NCBI GenBank assembly: GCA_022360055.1
Contig: JAKSDO010000171.1
Location: 24,902 to 88,901 of the forward strand
Direction of reading: 5' to 3'
Origin: Cytophagales bacterium
GTDB lineage: Bacteria; Bacteroidota; Bacteroidia; Cytophagales; Cyclobacteriaceae
Length of the DNA: 64,000 nucleotides
The notes beneath the pieces were generated by a model that did no database searches, was not told the DNA's origin, and saw only the letters and a program-made list of their open reading frames with translations. The translations under genes and the position numbers were made by a program. Shown here piece after piece: positions 8,928-18,146 of this stretch. Every line of letters starts with the position of its first letter. The stretch's first letter is position 1.

Positions 8928-9668
8928 TCAATAAAACCCGGATCCGAAAGCCAGATGCTCCGGCTTCGTATTTGGAAGATAGGCAAACCGTTTGAGGCAG
9001 AAATATTGCAGGTTATGTTTGCGACCCGTTGAAGCGGTAAATCCCCAGATTACATTGGTATTCCCACTAAATACCTTGTTCAGCAAGTCTTTCGTTATTT
9101 CCACCCGCAATACGTCATCCAGCCAGACCCGGAGTGTTTTGCCGGAACTATCCCATCTGAGTATAAAACTATGCAATCGGTCATCTTCCAGATTGCCGGG
9201 TTCCACAGGTTTTTTGACGTCCACGAAATGATAATTCGTGCCATTTTCCAGATAGGCCATGTGATCATTTTCAGGATCGTTTTGTGTCGGATTGTAATAG
9301 GTGTCAAATTCGATGGCCAACGAAGGAGCTATATACGAACCGTAAGCGTATTCGGGGTTCCATCGGCCGTAACCCATACATTCTCCGTAGGTGCCGTAAG
9401 CCTGAAAGCCGCGCGGATCCGTATGCATGACGAACGTAATGCCGTCGGCGCCCTCATCTTTATCTCCCAGGTAGATGTCAAAGTCGATAACAAAATCACT
9501 TCCGAGATCGATGGTATTGGTATTATAGGCAATTCCCTCGCTGTAAGGTTCATCAGGGGTTAGTAAGACGCATTGATTGTCCAGGGGTTGGGCGCTACCG
9601 AGGTAATGATACTGCGCATGTAGATCAGTAAGGGATATGGTTAATGCAAAGAGTAAGACGGTCTTCAT
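8928..9668 (-). CDS. Secreted L-type lectin-domain protein
   Basis: A 246-aa exported protein with a signal peptide ending near LHA. Almost the whole mature chain is one legume/L-type lectin-like jelly roll. Recognisable parts are the N-terminal CVLLTPDEPYSEGIAY, the core strand DFVIDFDIYLGDKDEGADGI with TFVMHTDPRGF, the metal-loop region LAIEFDTYYNPTQNDPENDH, and the strands LHSFILRWDSSGKTLRVWLD and VIWGFTASTGRKHNLQYFCL. In this fold the Asp of the EFDT strand and nearby Asn/Asp bind Ca2+ that shapes the sugar site. No catalytic module or sorting domain follows. In Bacteroidota such domains are usually parts of larger surface proteins, so a stand-alone copy is a little unusual. It is opposite in direction to GH95, not co-transcribed with it. 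Confidence 0.82.
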   Translation of the reverse strand: MKTVLLFALTISLTDLHAQYHYLGSAQPLDNQCVLLTPDEPYSEGIAYNTNTIDLGSDFVIDFDIYLGDKDEGADGITFVMHTDPRGFQAYGTYGECMGYGRWNPEYAYGSYIAPSLAIEFDTYYNPTQNDPENDHMAYLENGTNYHFVDVKKPVEPGNLEDDRLHSFILRWDSSGKTLRVWLDDVLRVEITKDLLNKVFSGNTNVIWGFTASTGRKHNLQYFCLKRFAYLPNTKPEHLAFGSGFY

Positions 9669-10038
9669 GGCTTTTTTTTATTAACCGCTGCGAATCAAAA
9701 TGGTTTCGATTTTGACCGGGAAGATTTGTCCTGTTTTTTCGACCGGCCCGATACCGGCAACAGGATCCGTTCGTTGCTCGATTCCGGAGCTTCCGGGTAA
9801 TGCCGGTCAAAGTTCCGGAGACCTGATGCAACCTTTAAAATTTCCGGCAGTCTTTAACTCAAGTCATACGTTTCGGAACATAACCGGTTTTGTCAATGAT
9901 AGGGCCTAACGACGCTTCGGCATCATTTTTTGCTTTATGCATAAATGCTGTAATGGATTTTCAACTCAGTCGTCTATAGAGTTGGGCTCTGTTTCTTATT
10001 AAAGTCTGTAACATGTTTAACGGGAATGATCAAAGATT
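9669..10038. other. Intergenic region between divergent genes
   Basis: About 370 bases that should hold the promoters of the lectin-like gene (left) and the permease gene (right). The sequence is rich in CCGG-containing short inverted motifs around 9740-9820, but no stable hairpin with a T tract, no RNA gene and no convincing coding frame was found. Confidence 0.45.
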
Positions 10039-12402
10039 ATGATAAAAAACTATCTCTTAACCGCGCTCAGAAGCTTTGCAAAAAATAGGTTTTACACATT
10101 TATTAACATCGTCGGACTATCGATCGGAGCGGCGTGTAGCATTTTAATTCTACTGTGGGTCGTGGATGAATTGACCTACGACAGATTTATCCCCAAGTCG
10201 GACCGGCTGTTCCAGCTTTGGGTAAATTCTGATTTTGACAATAAAATAAATTCCTGGAGATCCGTACCTCTGCCGACCTATGAGGCGCTTAAATCGATTG
10301 ATAACAATATAAAAAACACGGTCGTTACCGATTGGGGCGGCCATCATTTACTAACCTTCGGTGAGAAAAAGCTGATCATGAAAGGACACTATGTGAGTGA
10401 AGAATTCCTGGAAATGTTTGAGTTTCCTCTTATCTATGGTGACGCTTCCGTCGTTCTGGATGATCCGAGTTCGATTGTGATTACGGAATCTACGGCAAAG
10501 GCTTTTTTCGGGGATACGGATCCTTTGAACCAGGTAATCCGTGTCGATGACAAGGGGGAGTTAAAAGTGACGGGCATACTCAGGGATCCTCCGAAAAACT
10601 CGTCCTTTGAATTCGATTATTTGTTGCCCTGGAAATATCGAAGGCAGATTATCCCGTGGGTGAAAGATAATGAGGATAATTGGGGAAATTATTCATTTCA
10701 GGTATTTGTTGAATTGAGCAATTCCGCGTATGCGGATGAGGTGAATGAAAGCATAAAACTGGTGCTGCAGGAACACGGAGAAGTAGACCTGAAACCGGAA
10801 CTCTTCCTCTATCCTATGGAGCGGTGGCGCCTGTACTCAAACTTTGAAAACGGCAAGGAAAAAGGGGGAATGAGTGATTTTGTACAGTTGTTTGGCTTAA
10901 TCGCTGTTTTCATCATTATCATCGCCTGTATAAATTTCATGAATCTGTCTACAGCCCGTTCTGAGAAACGAGCAAAGGAAGTCGGCATCAGAAAAAGTGT
11001 AGGCTCACATAAATTCCATCTCGTATTTCAGTTTCTTTCCGAATCGATGATTATATCCTTTTTTGCATGTGTGTTGGCTGTATTGTTTGCGCAACTCGCG
11101 CTCCCCTTTTACAACGATTTGGTTGAGAAGGAACTTTTCATCAATTACAAATCCTGGGAATTTTGGGTGGTATCTTTTGGTTTGGCATTAATGATTGGCT
11201 TTGTATCCGGCAGCTACCCTGCTTTTTACCTTTCATCATTCCAGCCCATCAGGGTATTGAAGGGAAGCATTCAGCAGGGAAGGCGGGCGAGCTGGCCTAG
11301 AAAAATACTGGTTACGTTTCAATTTGCCATATCCATTTTTTTGATCATTGCCACCATGCTTATATACGAGCAGATCCGGCTGGTGAAGAACCGGCAACTC
11401 GGTTATAATCAGCAAAATCTCATTACGATAGATTTGAATGATGAACTTAAAAAGAACTATCGGGCGCTGAAAACAGAATTGCTTCAGTCAAATCTGGTCG
11501 AATCGACTACGATCTCCAACAGTCCGGTTACAGAAATACATTCCAATAATTTCCTCGGCTGGCCCGGGAAGCCCGAAGAGCAGCGCGTGTTGTTTACCAC
11601 AATTACCTGCCAGTATGATTATGCCAAAACCATGGGTGTGAAAATATTGGAAGGAAGGGATTTCTCCGAAGATTTTGTGAGTGATTCCTCGGCGATCATC
11701 GTCAACAAAGCAGCTATGGATCTTATGAAGCTGGAAGATCCGCTCGGTACGGAGTTGGAGCTCTGGGGAGGGAAAAGAACCCTGATCGGGGTAATTGATA
11801 ATATATTGATGGGATCTCCATACCGGGAGGTGAAACCTCTTTTTATGATCATGGATGATTGGGGAGGTTATATTACACTGAGGATTAGTGCGACCGATAA
11901 CTTGCAGGCCTCCTTAAAGGGGATTGAAAAAATCTATAAAAAGTATAATCCGGCCTACCCCTTCGATTATGAATTTGCCGATGTGGAATTTCAGGAAAAG
12001 TTTGCGACAATAGAGATGACAAATACGCTTGCCGGTGTATTTGCTTCGCTGGCAATATGCATCACAGGACTGGGATTATTCGGATTGGCCGCTTTTACGG
12101 CGGAACAGCGAACCAAAGAGATCGGTGTGCGCAAAGTTCTCGGAGCGACAGTCTTTAGCATCATATCATTAATATCCAGGGATTTTTCGAAATTGGTTAT
12201 AATTGCGTTTGTGGTGACCGCGCCCCTTGCCTGGTGGCTACTCAACATGTATCTCGATCGTTATCCGGTGAGGATTGATATTCAATTTTGGATCTTTCCC
12301 GTTACCGGTTTTATCGTACTGTCTTTTGCATTGTTTATTGTAACCTCTCAGGCGTTGAAGGCAGCTCATGTAAATCCGGCAAACACACTAAAGGATGAAT
12401 AG
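10039..12402 (+). CDS. MacB/FtsX-type ABC transporter permease
   Basis: A 787-aa permease of the large MacB_PCD-FtsX family common in Bacteroidota. Layout: TM1 (about 20-42, NIVGLSIGAACSILILLWVV); a periplasmic MacB_PCD domain with SIVITESTAKAFFGDTDPL; a first FtsX block of three TM segments from about 285 (FIIIIACINFMNLSTARS, then KEVGIRKSVGSHK); a TM segment and second periplasmic domain from about 430; and a C-terminal FtsX block with TKEIGVRKVLGAT. Both EVGIRK/EIGVRK coupling motifs that contact the ATPase are intact. No ATPase is encoded nearby, so it must pair with a distant MacB-like ATPase. Family members move signals, peptides or lipoproteins mechanically across the envelope; the cargo here cannot be told. 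Confidence 0.9.
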   Translation: MIKNYLLTALRSFAKNRFYTFINIVGLSIGAACSILILLWVVDELTYDRFIPKSDRLFQLWVNSDFDNKINSWRSVPLPTYEALKSIDNNIKNTVVTDWGGHHLLTFGEKKLIMKGHYVSEEFLEMFEFPLIYGDASVVLDDPSSIVITESTAKAFFGDTDPLNQVIRVDDKGELKVTGILRDPPKNSSFEFDYLLPWKYRRQIIPWVKDNEDNWGNYSFQVFVELSNSAYADEVNESIKLVLQEHGEVDLKPELFLYPMERWRLYSNFENGKEKGGMSDFVQLFGLIAVFIIIIACINFMNLSTARSEKRAKEVGIRKSVGSHKFHLVFQFLSESMIISFFACVLAVLFAQLALPFYNDLVEKELFINYKSWEFWVVSFGLALMIGFVSGSYPAFYLSSFQPIRVLKGSIQQGRRASWPRKILVTFQFAISIFLIIATMLIYEQIRLVKNRQLGYNQQNLITIDLNDELKKNYRALKTELLQSNLVESTTISNSPVTEIHSNNFLGWPGKPEEQRVLFTTITCQYDYAKTMGVKILEGRDFSEDFVSDSSAIIVNKAAMDLMKLEDPLGTELELWGGKRTLIGVIDNILMGSPYREVKPLFMIMDDWGGYITLRISATDNLQASLKGIEKIYKKYNPAYPFDYEFADVEFQEKFATIEMTNTLAGVFASLAICITGLGLFGLAAFTAEQRTKEIGVRKVLGATVFSIISLISRDFSKLVIIAFVVTAPLAWWLLNMYLDRYPVRIDIQFWIFPVTGFIVLSFALFIVTSQALKAAHVNPANTLKDE

Positions 12403-12537
12403 GCGATCTGATATTGCAGGAGATATTCAAAGTGAAATACCGACCGTCAATTGCCCGGAGAACTTTTGAACCCCAAGACGCTTCACTGCGTTTTGTACCG
12501 GGAGAAGGGCAGCCGGGACCATCCGGATCGTAAAGAG

Positions 12538-12565
12538 CATCGGATATTCTCGAAAATATCCGATG
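12538..12565 (+). terminator. Hairpin after the permease gene
   Basis: CATCGGATATT (12538-12548), loop CTCGAA, AATATCCGATG (12555-12565): an 11-bp perfect stem about 135 bases downstream of the permease stop, followed by TTTAAGTATTATTAT. Likely terminator though the T tract is broken. Confidence 0.55.
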
Positions 12566-12617
12566 TTTAAGTATTATTATCCCTAAATGCGAGCGCCAGG
12601 CTCCGGACGACGATCAT

Positions 12618-12648
12618 AAAAAAGGCAGCTCTGAACACATGCTGCCTT
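12618..12648 (-). terminator. Rho-independent terminator of the peroxiredoxin gene
   Basis: On the minus strand: AAGGCAGC, 11-base loop, GCTGCCTT, then a run of T (the A run at 12618-12623 on the plus strand). It lies 22 bases past the stop of the peroxiredoxin gene. Classic stem plus T tract. Confidence 0.8.
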
Positions 12649-12670
12649 CGATTCATCCGGGATTTTCCAC

Positions 12671-13312
12671 TCAATTTAAATTCGGCTGTGGGGTCATCCT
12701 CAGGTACGGTCTTACTTCGGTATATCCTTTCGGGAAAAGTTCATCCGCCTGCTCATTGGTTACTGCCGGAACAATCACACAATCCTGCCCGGCTTCCCAG
12801 TTCACGGGCGTAGCCACTTTATGATATGCCGTCAATTGCAGCGAATCAATTACCCTCAGCAACTCATTGAAATTCCTCCCGGTAGATGCGGGATACGTAA
12901 TGATCAGTTTTACTTTTTTATCAGGATCGATCACAAATACCGATCGCACGGTTTGCTTGTCGTCGGCATTGGGGTGGATCATATCGTATAGGGTAGATAT
13001 ATTGCGATCTTCATCTGCAATGATCGGGAAGTTTACTTCGGTGTGTTGCGTCTCATTGATATCGCCGATCCACCCTTTGTGCGATTCCAGGCCGTCCACA
13101 CTCAAGGCAACAACTTTTACGTTCCTTTTGTCAAATTCTTCTTTGTATTTTGCGGCTGCACCCAATTCGGTCGTGCATACCGGTGTATAGTCCGCCGGGT
13201 GCGAAAACAGCACGCCCCAGCTATCGCCAAGCCATTCATGAAAGTTAATTTCTCCTTCGGTGGTTTGCGCGGTAAAGTTCGGAGCTTCGTCTCCTAATCT
13301 GATTGTAGCCAT
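12671..13312 (-). CDS. 1-Cys (Prx6-type) peroxiredoxin
   Basis: Thiol peroxidase that reduces H2O2 and organic hydroperoxides in the cytoplasm. 213 aa from the ATG at 13312; the open frame continues upstream but those residues are unlike the family. The peroxidatic Cys is C46 in HPADYTPVCTTELGA, with the conserved Thr and Pro of the PxxxT/S-x-C site; KVVALSVDGLESHKGW and VRSVFVIDPDKKVKL are Prx6-group blocks. The C-terminal extension ending YLRMTPQPNLN is the long dimerisation arm typical of this group. A further Cys lies in AGQDCVIVPAV, so a resolving role cannot be excluded. Monocistronic, with a strong terminator. Confidence 0.92.
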   Translation of the reverse strand: MATIRLGDEAPNFTAQTTEGEINFHEWLGDSWGVLFSHPADYTPVCTTELGAAAKYKEEFDKRNVKVVALSVDGLESHKGWIGDINETQHTEVNFPIIADEDRNISTLYDMIHPNADDKQTVRSVFVIDPDKKVKLIITYPASTGRNFNELLRVIDSLQLTAYHKVATPVNWEAGQDCVIVPAVTNEQADELFPKGYTEVRPYLRMTPQPNLN

Positions 13313-13581
13313 GATTATTGTTTTAGGTGAAGTAATTAGTTCAAGAAGTAATATAGGTAACGATTCTGAGAAGGATATGTTTGGCGAAAATATCTTATAT
13401 TTCAAGGTGGGGATCAAATCGGGGCGCCGCTGCAAAATCAATTTCCGGGACCATATAAATACATATGGTAAAACCTTTTCCGAATCGGATTATTTATGAA
13501 TATGACCCGATAGATTGTGGCAAAAAAAATCAATTTGGTAATTTCGATAGATTAATGTCAGGAGAATTACAAATATCGGGG

Positions 13582-16500
13582 ATGAATCTGCAAAAGGATA
13601 CCATATCGAAACTTTTATCGGTTACGTTTTTTTGCCTCTATTCCGCAGTTGCAGCTCAGGATCAGCAAATCGCATTCAGGCATCTCTCGACAGTTGACGG
13701 CCTTTCCAATTTTACCGTGTTGAGTATAGCGCAAGATCGGCAGGGATTCATGTGGTTTGGAACTATGGATGGACTCAACCGTTTTGATGGAAAGCAAATT
13801 AGAACATACAGGCTTGATAAGAACGATCCCTATTCTTTAGGGAACAATTTAGTCCATTCTTTGCTCTGTACAAGTGATTCCGGATTGTGGGTAGGTACGG
13901 GTCAGGGGCTTTACTACTACGATTATCACCACGATAATTTTCATTTCATACCCGTATCGGACGAAAAGGGGGAAAGTATCGAGGATCCGGAGATCAAGAC
14001 CATAGTTCATGATTTCAAATACATTTGGCTTGGAACTTCTCAAGGGCTATTCAGATACAACTTAAAAAGTGAGCAATTTGATCCCTATCTCAAAGAGGGA
14101 ATAAAGAACATTGTTACCGAAACCGTCGAAGCAATACACAAGGCCGATAACGGGGATATATGGATTGGGGGAAAGCAGGGTTTACTGCTGTACCGACACG
14201 GAGATCTCGTAAGAATTAAGAATGACAAGAATTCAAAATATAATCATAAAACAAATGTGATCAGTATTAATTCCGATGAAACGGGCCGCATTTGGTTCGG
14301 AACCCTGGACCAGGATGCCGGCCTTATTATTTACGATCCTGTGAAAGGAAAATTTACGGACCTCAATACCCGGGATGGCTTTATACCTCACAACAAAGTC
14401 AATTGCTTGTACAGATTCGATGACGACAGGATCTGGGCCGGAACCACCTGGGGATTATCTGTTATTGATCGGAACAACTTCTCTTCGCAGCATTTATTTT
14501 ATGAAAGACAGAACCCCGGCAGTATTTCCCACAATTCCATCAGGGACATCTATCAGGGGAAGGACGGGATTATCTGGATCGGGACCTATTCCGGAGGAGT
14601 CAACTATTTTGATACCCGAAGCCAGTTGATCAGACATAATACAAACCTCTACCGAAACCAATACTCGTTAAGCTTCAATATTGTATCGTCCATTTTTGAA
14701 GATGGAAATAAAGATTTGTGGATAGGCACGGAATACGGAGGATTAAACGTGTTAAGCAGGTCGAATAAGACCTACCGCGTATTGAGGAGAACTAATGATC
14801 CCAATAGCCTGAAAAGCGACAACGTAAAAAGCACTATTGAAGATAACCGAGGCAGAAAATTTATTGCCACCCAATTTGGTTTAAGTATTTATGATCCCGC
14901 ATCGCAAACCTTTTTTAATATTGATGACACTCCGGGCCCAAGAGGGAGTTTGAATTTTTACGGCGTGCTTGATTTGTGCAAGGACAATTCGGATAATATT
15001 TGGATCGGAACCCACAAATGGATAGGCATCAGTAAAATTCCCGGACCGGGATATCTGTTAATGTACGATACGGGTAAGGATAGCATTATACACTATTATC
15101 CGGAAAGCGAAACATTGGCAATTATCGACGGTGGAATAAACACACTGGCTTATGACCCCGACAGGGACATTATTTGGTCCGGAGGAGATAACGGGCTGAC
15201 CGGATTTGACAATAAAACAAAAAAGTATTTGACTGATGATGCCCTTTATAAATCTACCGAAACAATAGAAGGGACGGTAATCAATGATCTTTTTTTAGAT
15301 GATAATGATCTTTTATGGATTGCAACCTTCGGACAAGGTCTGTTTATCATGGACGTCGATTCATTTCAATTAAGAAAAATTTCCGGTGACGAAGGGCTCA
15401 CGGAGAGTAGCTTTTACGCAATCACAGGTGATAACGATGGAAATATCTGGACAAGTGTGAGTGCCTATCTCTTAAAAATAAATACTCCCGGCAACATTCG
15501 CGATACCGTAGACCACATAGAGAGATATGGCATTCAGGAAGGGTTTCCGCCACAGCAATTTTTTCGGTCGGCGGCTTGCAAAGGTTCGGACGGGACGCTG
15601 TATTTCGGTGGCGATGATGGCTATATTGCCTTTAAACCGGAGGAAGTGGAAAACATCGTATTTCATCCCTCGGTTGCAATCCTCGATATTTTAGTTAACG
15701 GGCAGTCTTTGGAGCTAAAATCGGACAGGGAAAGTCAGTATTTAAATGTCGCCTCCTTAAAAAGCTTGCCTCTTACTTATGAGCAGTCCAGTTTTGCCGT
15801 GCGATTTATTGCTCCAAATTTCATTAATCCGGACAATACATGGTACCAGTATCAATTGTCCGGGATACACGAATCGTGGCAGGATCTGGGAAATTCGAAT
15901 ACGATTAATTTTACGGAATTAAAAGCCGGCAGCTATCAATTGAAGATCAGGGCTTCCAGTGATCCGGAAAGTTTTTCAGATCAATATACCTCTATTTTGT
16001 TGGAGGTAGCGCCGCCCTATTGGGGAACGCCCCTGGCCTATTTCATTTACATCATTTTACTACTTTCGCTGCTTTACGCATTTTTTGTTATATCCAGAAA
16101 ATGGGAGCGATTAAATCAGAATTTAAAGTTTGAGCACCTTCAAAGAGCGCAGGAAAAAGAATTCAATCAAAAAAGAATAAAGTTTTTTACGGACATCTCC
16201 CATGAGCTCAGAACCCCGCTCACGCTCATACTGGCTCCACTGGAAAGGATTATAAAATCAAACTTCGGCAATTTGAAGATTAGGAATCAATTGATGCTTA
16301 TGTTAAGAAACGGGGAGCGAATGCTTCAATTGATTAATCAATTGCTGGATCTCAGAAAGCTGGAGACCGGTCATATGCAACTTCAGGTAGCCCAGGGAAA
16401 TATCGCTCAATTCATAAAAGAGACCTCCTTGTCGTTTCGTGAACTTGCTCACGACAGGAATATTGAATTTGAAGTAATATGCAAGAAGAAAACCGTAAAC

Positions 16501-17811
16501 CTGTGGTTCGACAGGGATAAATTTGAGATCATACTTTTCAATTTACTTTCAAATGCCATAAAATATACCCCCGAACACGGAAAAATATCCGTATGCATCG
16601 GAACTGTTGATACTAATCCGGATATGGACGGTGATACCCGGAAAACGAAGAAATCCGTTTTCATCGGAATTGAAAATACGGGACACGGAATCCCCGGGGA
16701 TCAGATAGATCATATTTTCGACAGGTTCTATTCCGGTACGGATGGGCGTACCGACAGCCATTCAAGCGGTGTTGGACTCGAGATCGTGAAAAATATGATC
16801 GACCTCCACAAAGGGAGCATATCCGTAGAGAGCGCGTACGATCAAAACGGCATCCATGGGTTCACACGTTTTACGATCACATTAAAATCCGGCAAGAAAC
16901 ATTTTGCAAGGGATGAAATTCTCCGGAATTACAAAAGCAGTGAAGACATATCGAATTACGGTAAACCGATTGCGCTCACATCAACGGATGTGGCAAATGC
17001 CGGTTTATCTGTCAATTTGGAGGTTGTTGATGATCCGGACAAAGCATCGGTACTTATCATCGAAGACAATGAAGAAGTGAGAGCGCTTGTGGTGGATCTT
17101 TTCCGGGACCAATACAATACCATTGAAGCCGCTAATGGCCGGGACGGACTAAGCATGGCCAGGGAAAAAATTCCGGATCTGATCATAAGCGATATAATGA
17201 TGCCGGCAATGGACGGGATCGAACTTTGTAGGAAAGTTAAATCCGATGTAAACACAAGTCATATACCGGTAATACTATTAACGGCAAGAACGGCAGTGAC
17301 ATTTAAATATGAGGGATTGGAGACCGGAGCCGATGACTACATTGTCAAACCATTCGACGTTGAAGATTTAAGATTGAGATCACAAAATCTGATAAAGCAG
17401 CGAAAGCTCCTGAAGGAACGGTTTGGTCAAACCGGATCCGTAATTCCGGCAGAGATCTCATTAACATCCGTTGACGAGAAGCTAATACAGAAGACGCTGG
17501 ATTATATTTCTGAAAACATTGGGAGCAGTGATCTCACCGTCGACAAAATTGCCAGGGAAATCGGTATGAGCAGAACGAATTTTTATCGCAAGATCAAAGC
17601 CCTTACAAATTTGAGTGCGGCGGAGTTTTTAAGAAAAATCAGGATGGATCATGCGGCGCAGCTTCTTAGAACAAATAAGATTCGCGTATCCGAAGTCAGG
17701 TTTATGGTGGGTATTTCCGATGCGGATTATTTTCGGGATTGCTTCAAAAAGCAATTCGGAGTGACGCCAAAAGCCTATATGGAAAACCAGAAAAATCCAC
17801 CGGCTCATTGA
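13582..17811 (+). CDS. Hybrid two-component system sensor/regulator (HTCS)
   Basis: One-protein signalling system that senses glycan fragments in the periplasm and switches on a neighbouring polysaccharide locus. 1409 aa from the ATG at 13582 (MNLQKDTISKLLSVTFFCLY, a signal peptide/anchor); ATG at 13555 is an alternative. Order: a two-propeller sensor of about 14 repeats with WFGT/WIGT motifs to about 690, a Y_Y_Y domain (about 730-810), TM helix about 820-841, HisKA with FFTDISHELRTPLTL (H874), HATPase with FNLLSNAIKYTP and SSGVGLEIVKNM, a receiver with phospho-acceptor D1204 in SDIMMPAMDG, and a C-terminal AraC HTH ending FKKQFGVTPKAYM. All catalytic residues are present. It lies directly upstream of susC in the same direction, so it very likely controls that locus. 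Confidence 0.95.
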   Translation: MNLQKDTISKLLSVTFFCLYSAVAAQDQQIAFRHLSTVDGLSNFTVLSIAQDRQGFMWFGTMDGLNRFDGKQIRTYRLDKNDPYSLGNNLVHSLLCTSDSGLWVGTGQGLYYYDYHHDNFHFIPVSDEKGESIEDPEIKTIVHDFKYIWLGTSQGLFRYNLKSEQFDPYLKEGIKNIVTETVEAIHKADNGDIWIGGKQGLLLYRHGDLVRIKNDKNSKYNHKTNVISINSDETGRIWFGTLDQDAGLIIYDPVKGKFTDLNTRDGFIPHNKVNCLYRFDDDRIWAGTTWGLSVIDRNNFSSQHLFYERQNPGSISHNSIRDIYQGKDGIIWIGTYSGGVNYFDTRSQLIRHNTNLYRNQYSLSFNIVSSIFEDGNKDLWIGTEYGGLNVLSRSNKTYRVLRRTNDPNSLKSDNVKSTIEDNRGRKFIATQFGLSIYDPASQTFFNIDDTPGPRGSLNFYGVLDLCKDNSDNIWIGTHKWIGISKIPGPGYLLMYDTGKDSIIHYYPESETLAIIDGGINTLAYDPDRDIIWSGGDNGLTGFDNKTKKYLTDDALYKSTETIEGTVINDLFLDDNDLLWIATFGQGLFIMDVDSFQLRKISGDEGLTESSFYAITGDNDGNIWTSVSAYLLKINTPGNIRDTVDHIERYGIQEGFPPQQFFRSAACKGSDGTLYFGGDDGYIAFKPEEVENIVFHPSVAILDILVNGQSLELKSDRESQYLNVASLKSLPLTYEQSSFAVRFIAPNFINPDNTWYQYQLSGIHESWQDLGNSNTINFTELKAGSYQLKIRASSDPESFSDQYTSILLEVAPPYWGTPLAYFIYIILLLSLLYAFFVISRKWERLNQNLKFEHLQRAQEKEFNQKRIKFFTDISHELRTPLTLILAPLERIIKSNFGNLKIRNQLMLMLRNGERMLQLINQLLDLRKLETGHMQLQVAQGNIAQFIKETSLSFRELAHDRNIEFEVICKKKTVNLWFDRDKFEIILFNLLSNAIKYTPEHGKISVCIGTVDTNPDMDGDTRKTKKSVFIGIENTGHGIPGDQIDHIFDRFYSGTDGRTDSHSSGVGLEIVKNMIDLHKGSISVESAYDQNGIHGFTRFTITLKSGKKHFARDEILRNYKSSEDISNYGKPIALTSTDVANAGLSVNLEVVDDPDKASVLIIEDNEEVRALVVDLFRDQYNTIEAANGRDGLSMAREKIPDLIISDIMMPAMDGIELCRKVKSDVNTSHIPVILLTARTAVTFKYEGLETGADDYIVKPFDVEDLRLRSQNLIKQRKLLKERFGQTGSVIPAEISLTSVDEKLIQKTLDYISENIGSSDLTVDKIAREIGMSRTNFYRKIKALTNLSAAEFLRKIRMDHAAQLLRTNKIRVSEVRFMVGISDADYFRDCFKKQFGVTPKAYMENQKNPPAH

Positions 17812-17953
17812 AATAGAGGCGTTTTTGTAACATTTGTCCTGTTTTTTTGGCACATCCTGATCCGGATTTTGCACCATTTATCCTGTTTTATTGGAACGCC
17901 GTTTCAAGTCATTTACAGCTCTTCTCAATACATTTATCTTAAAAAAGTAAATA

Positions 17954-18058
17954 ATGAGAAGGGGCCGATCCGCGAAAAATAAGCTCATTTTCCAGTTCAT
18001 TGTGGTTGTTGCGATTATTGTCTGCTTGTCGCTTTTCCTTATTTACGTGAACCCATGA
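17954..18058 (+). CDS. Possible 34-aa single-span membrane peptide
   Basis: ATG at 17954 opens a 34-codon frame: a basic N-terminus (RRGRSAKNK) followed by one strongly hydrophobic span (IFQFIVVVAIIVCLSLFLIY) and stop. It lies in the 335-base gap between the HTCS gene and susC. The pattern of a positive head and one transmembrane helix is what a real small membrane protein would look like, but no homolog is known to me and the upstream Shine-Dalgarno is not obvious. It could equally be chance in the susC leader. Confidence 0.3.
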   Translation: MRRGRSAKNKLIFQFIVVVAIIVCLSLFLIYVNP

Positions 18059-18146
18059 AACAAAATTCAACACCGGAAACACTCAATTGTTAGCATCATA
18101 CAGATGCTATAAATCTCAATTATGTTTTACCTAACAAATACAAATT

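Noticed and set aside
9171..9563. Plus-strand open frame of 130 codons
   Set aside because: Opposite strand of the L-type lectin-like gene, which shows clear family strands.
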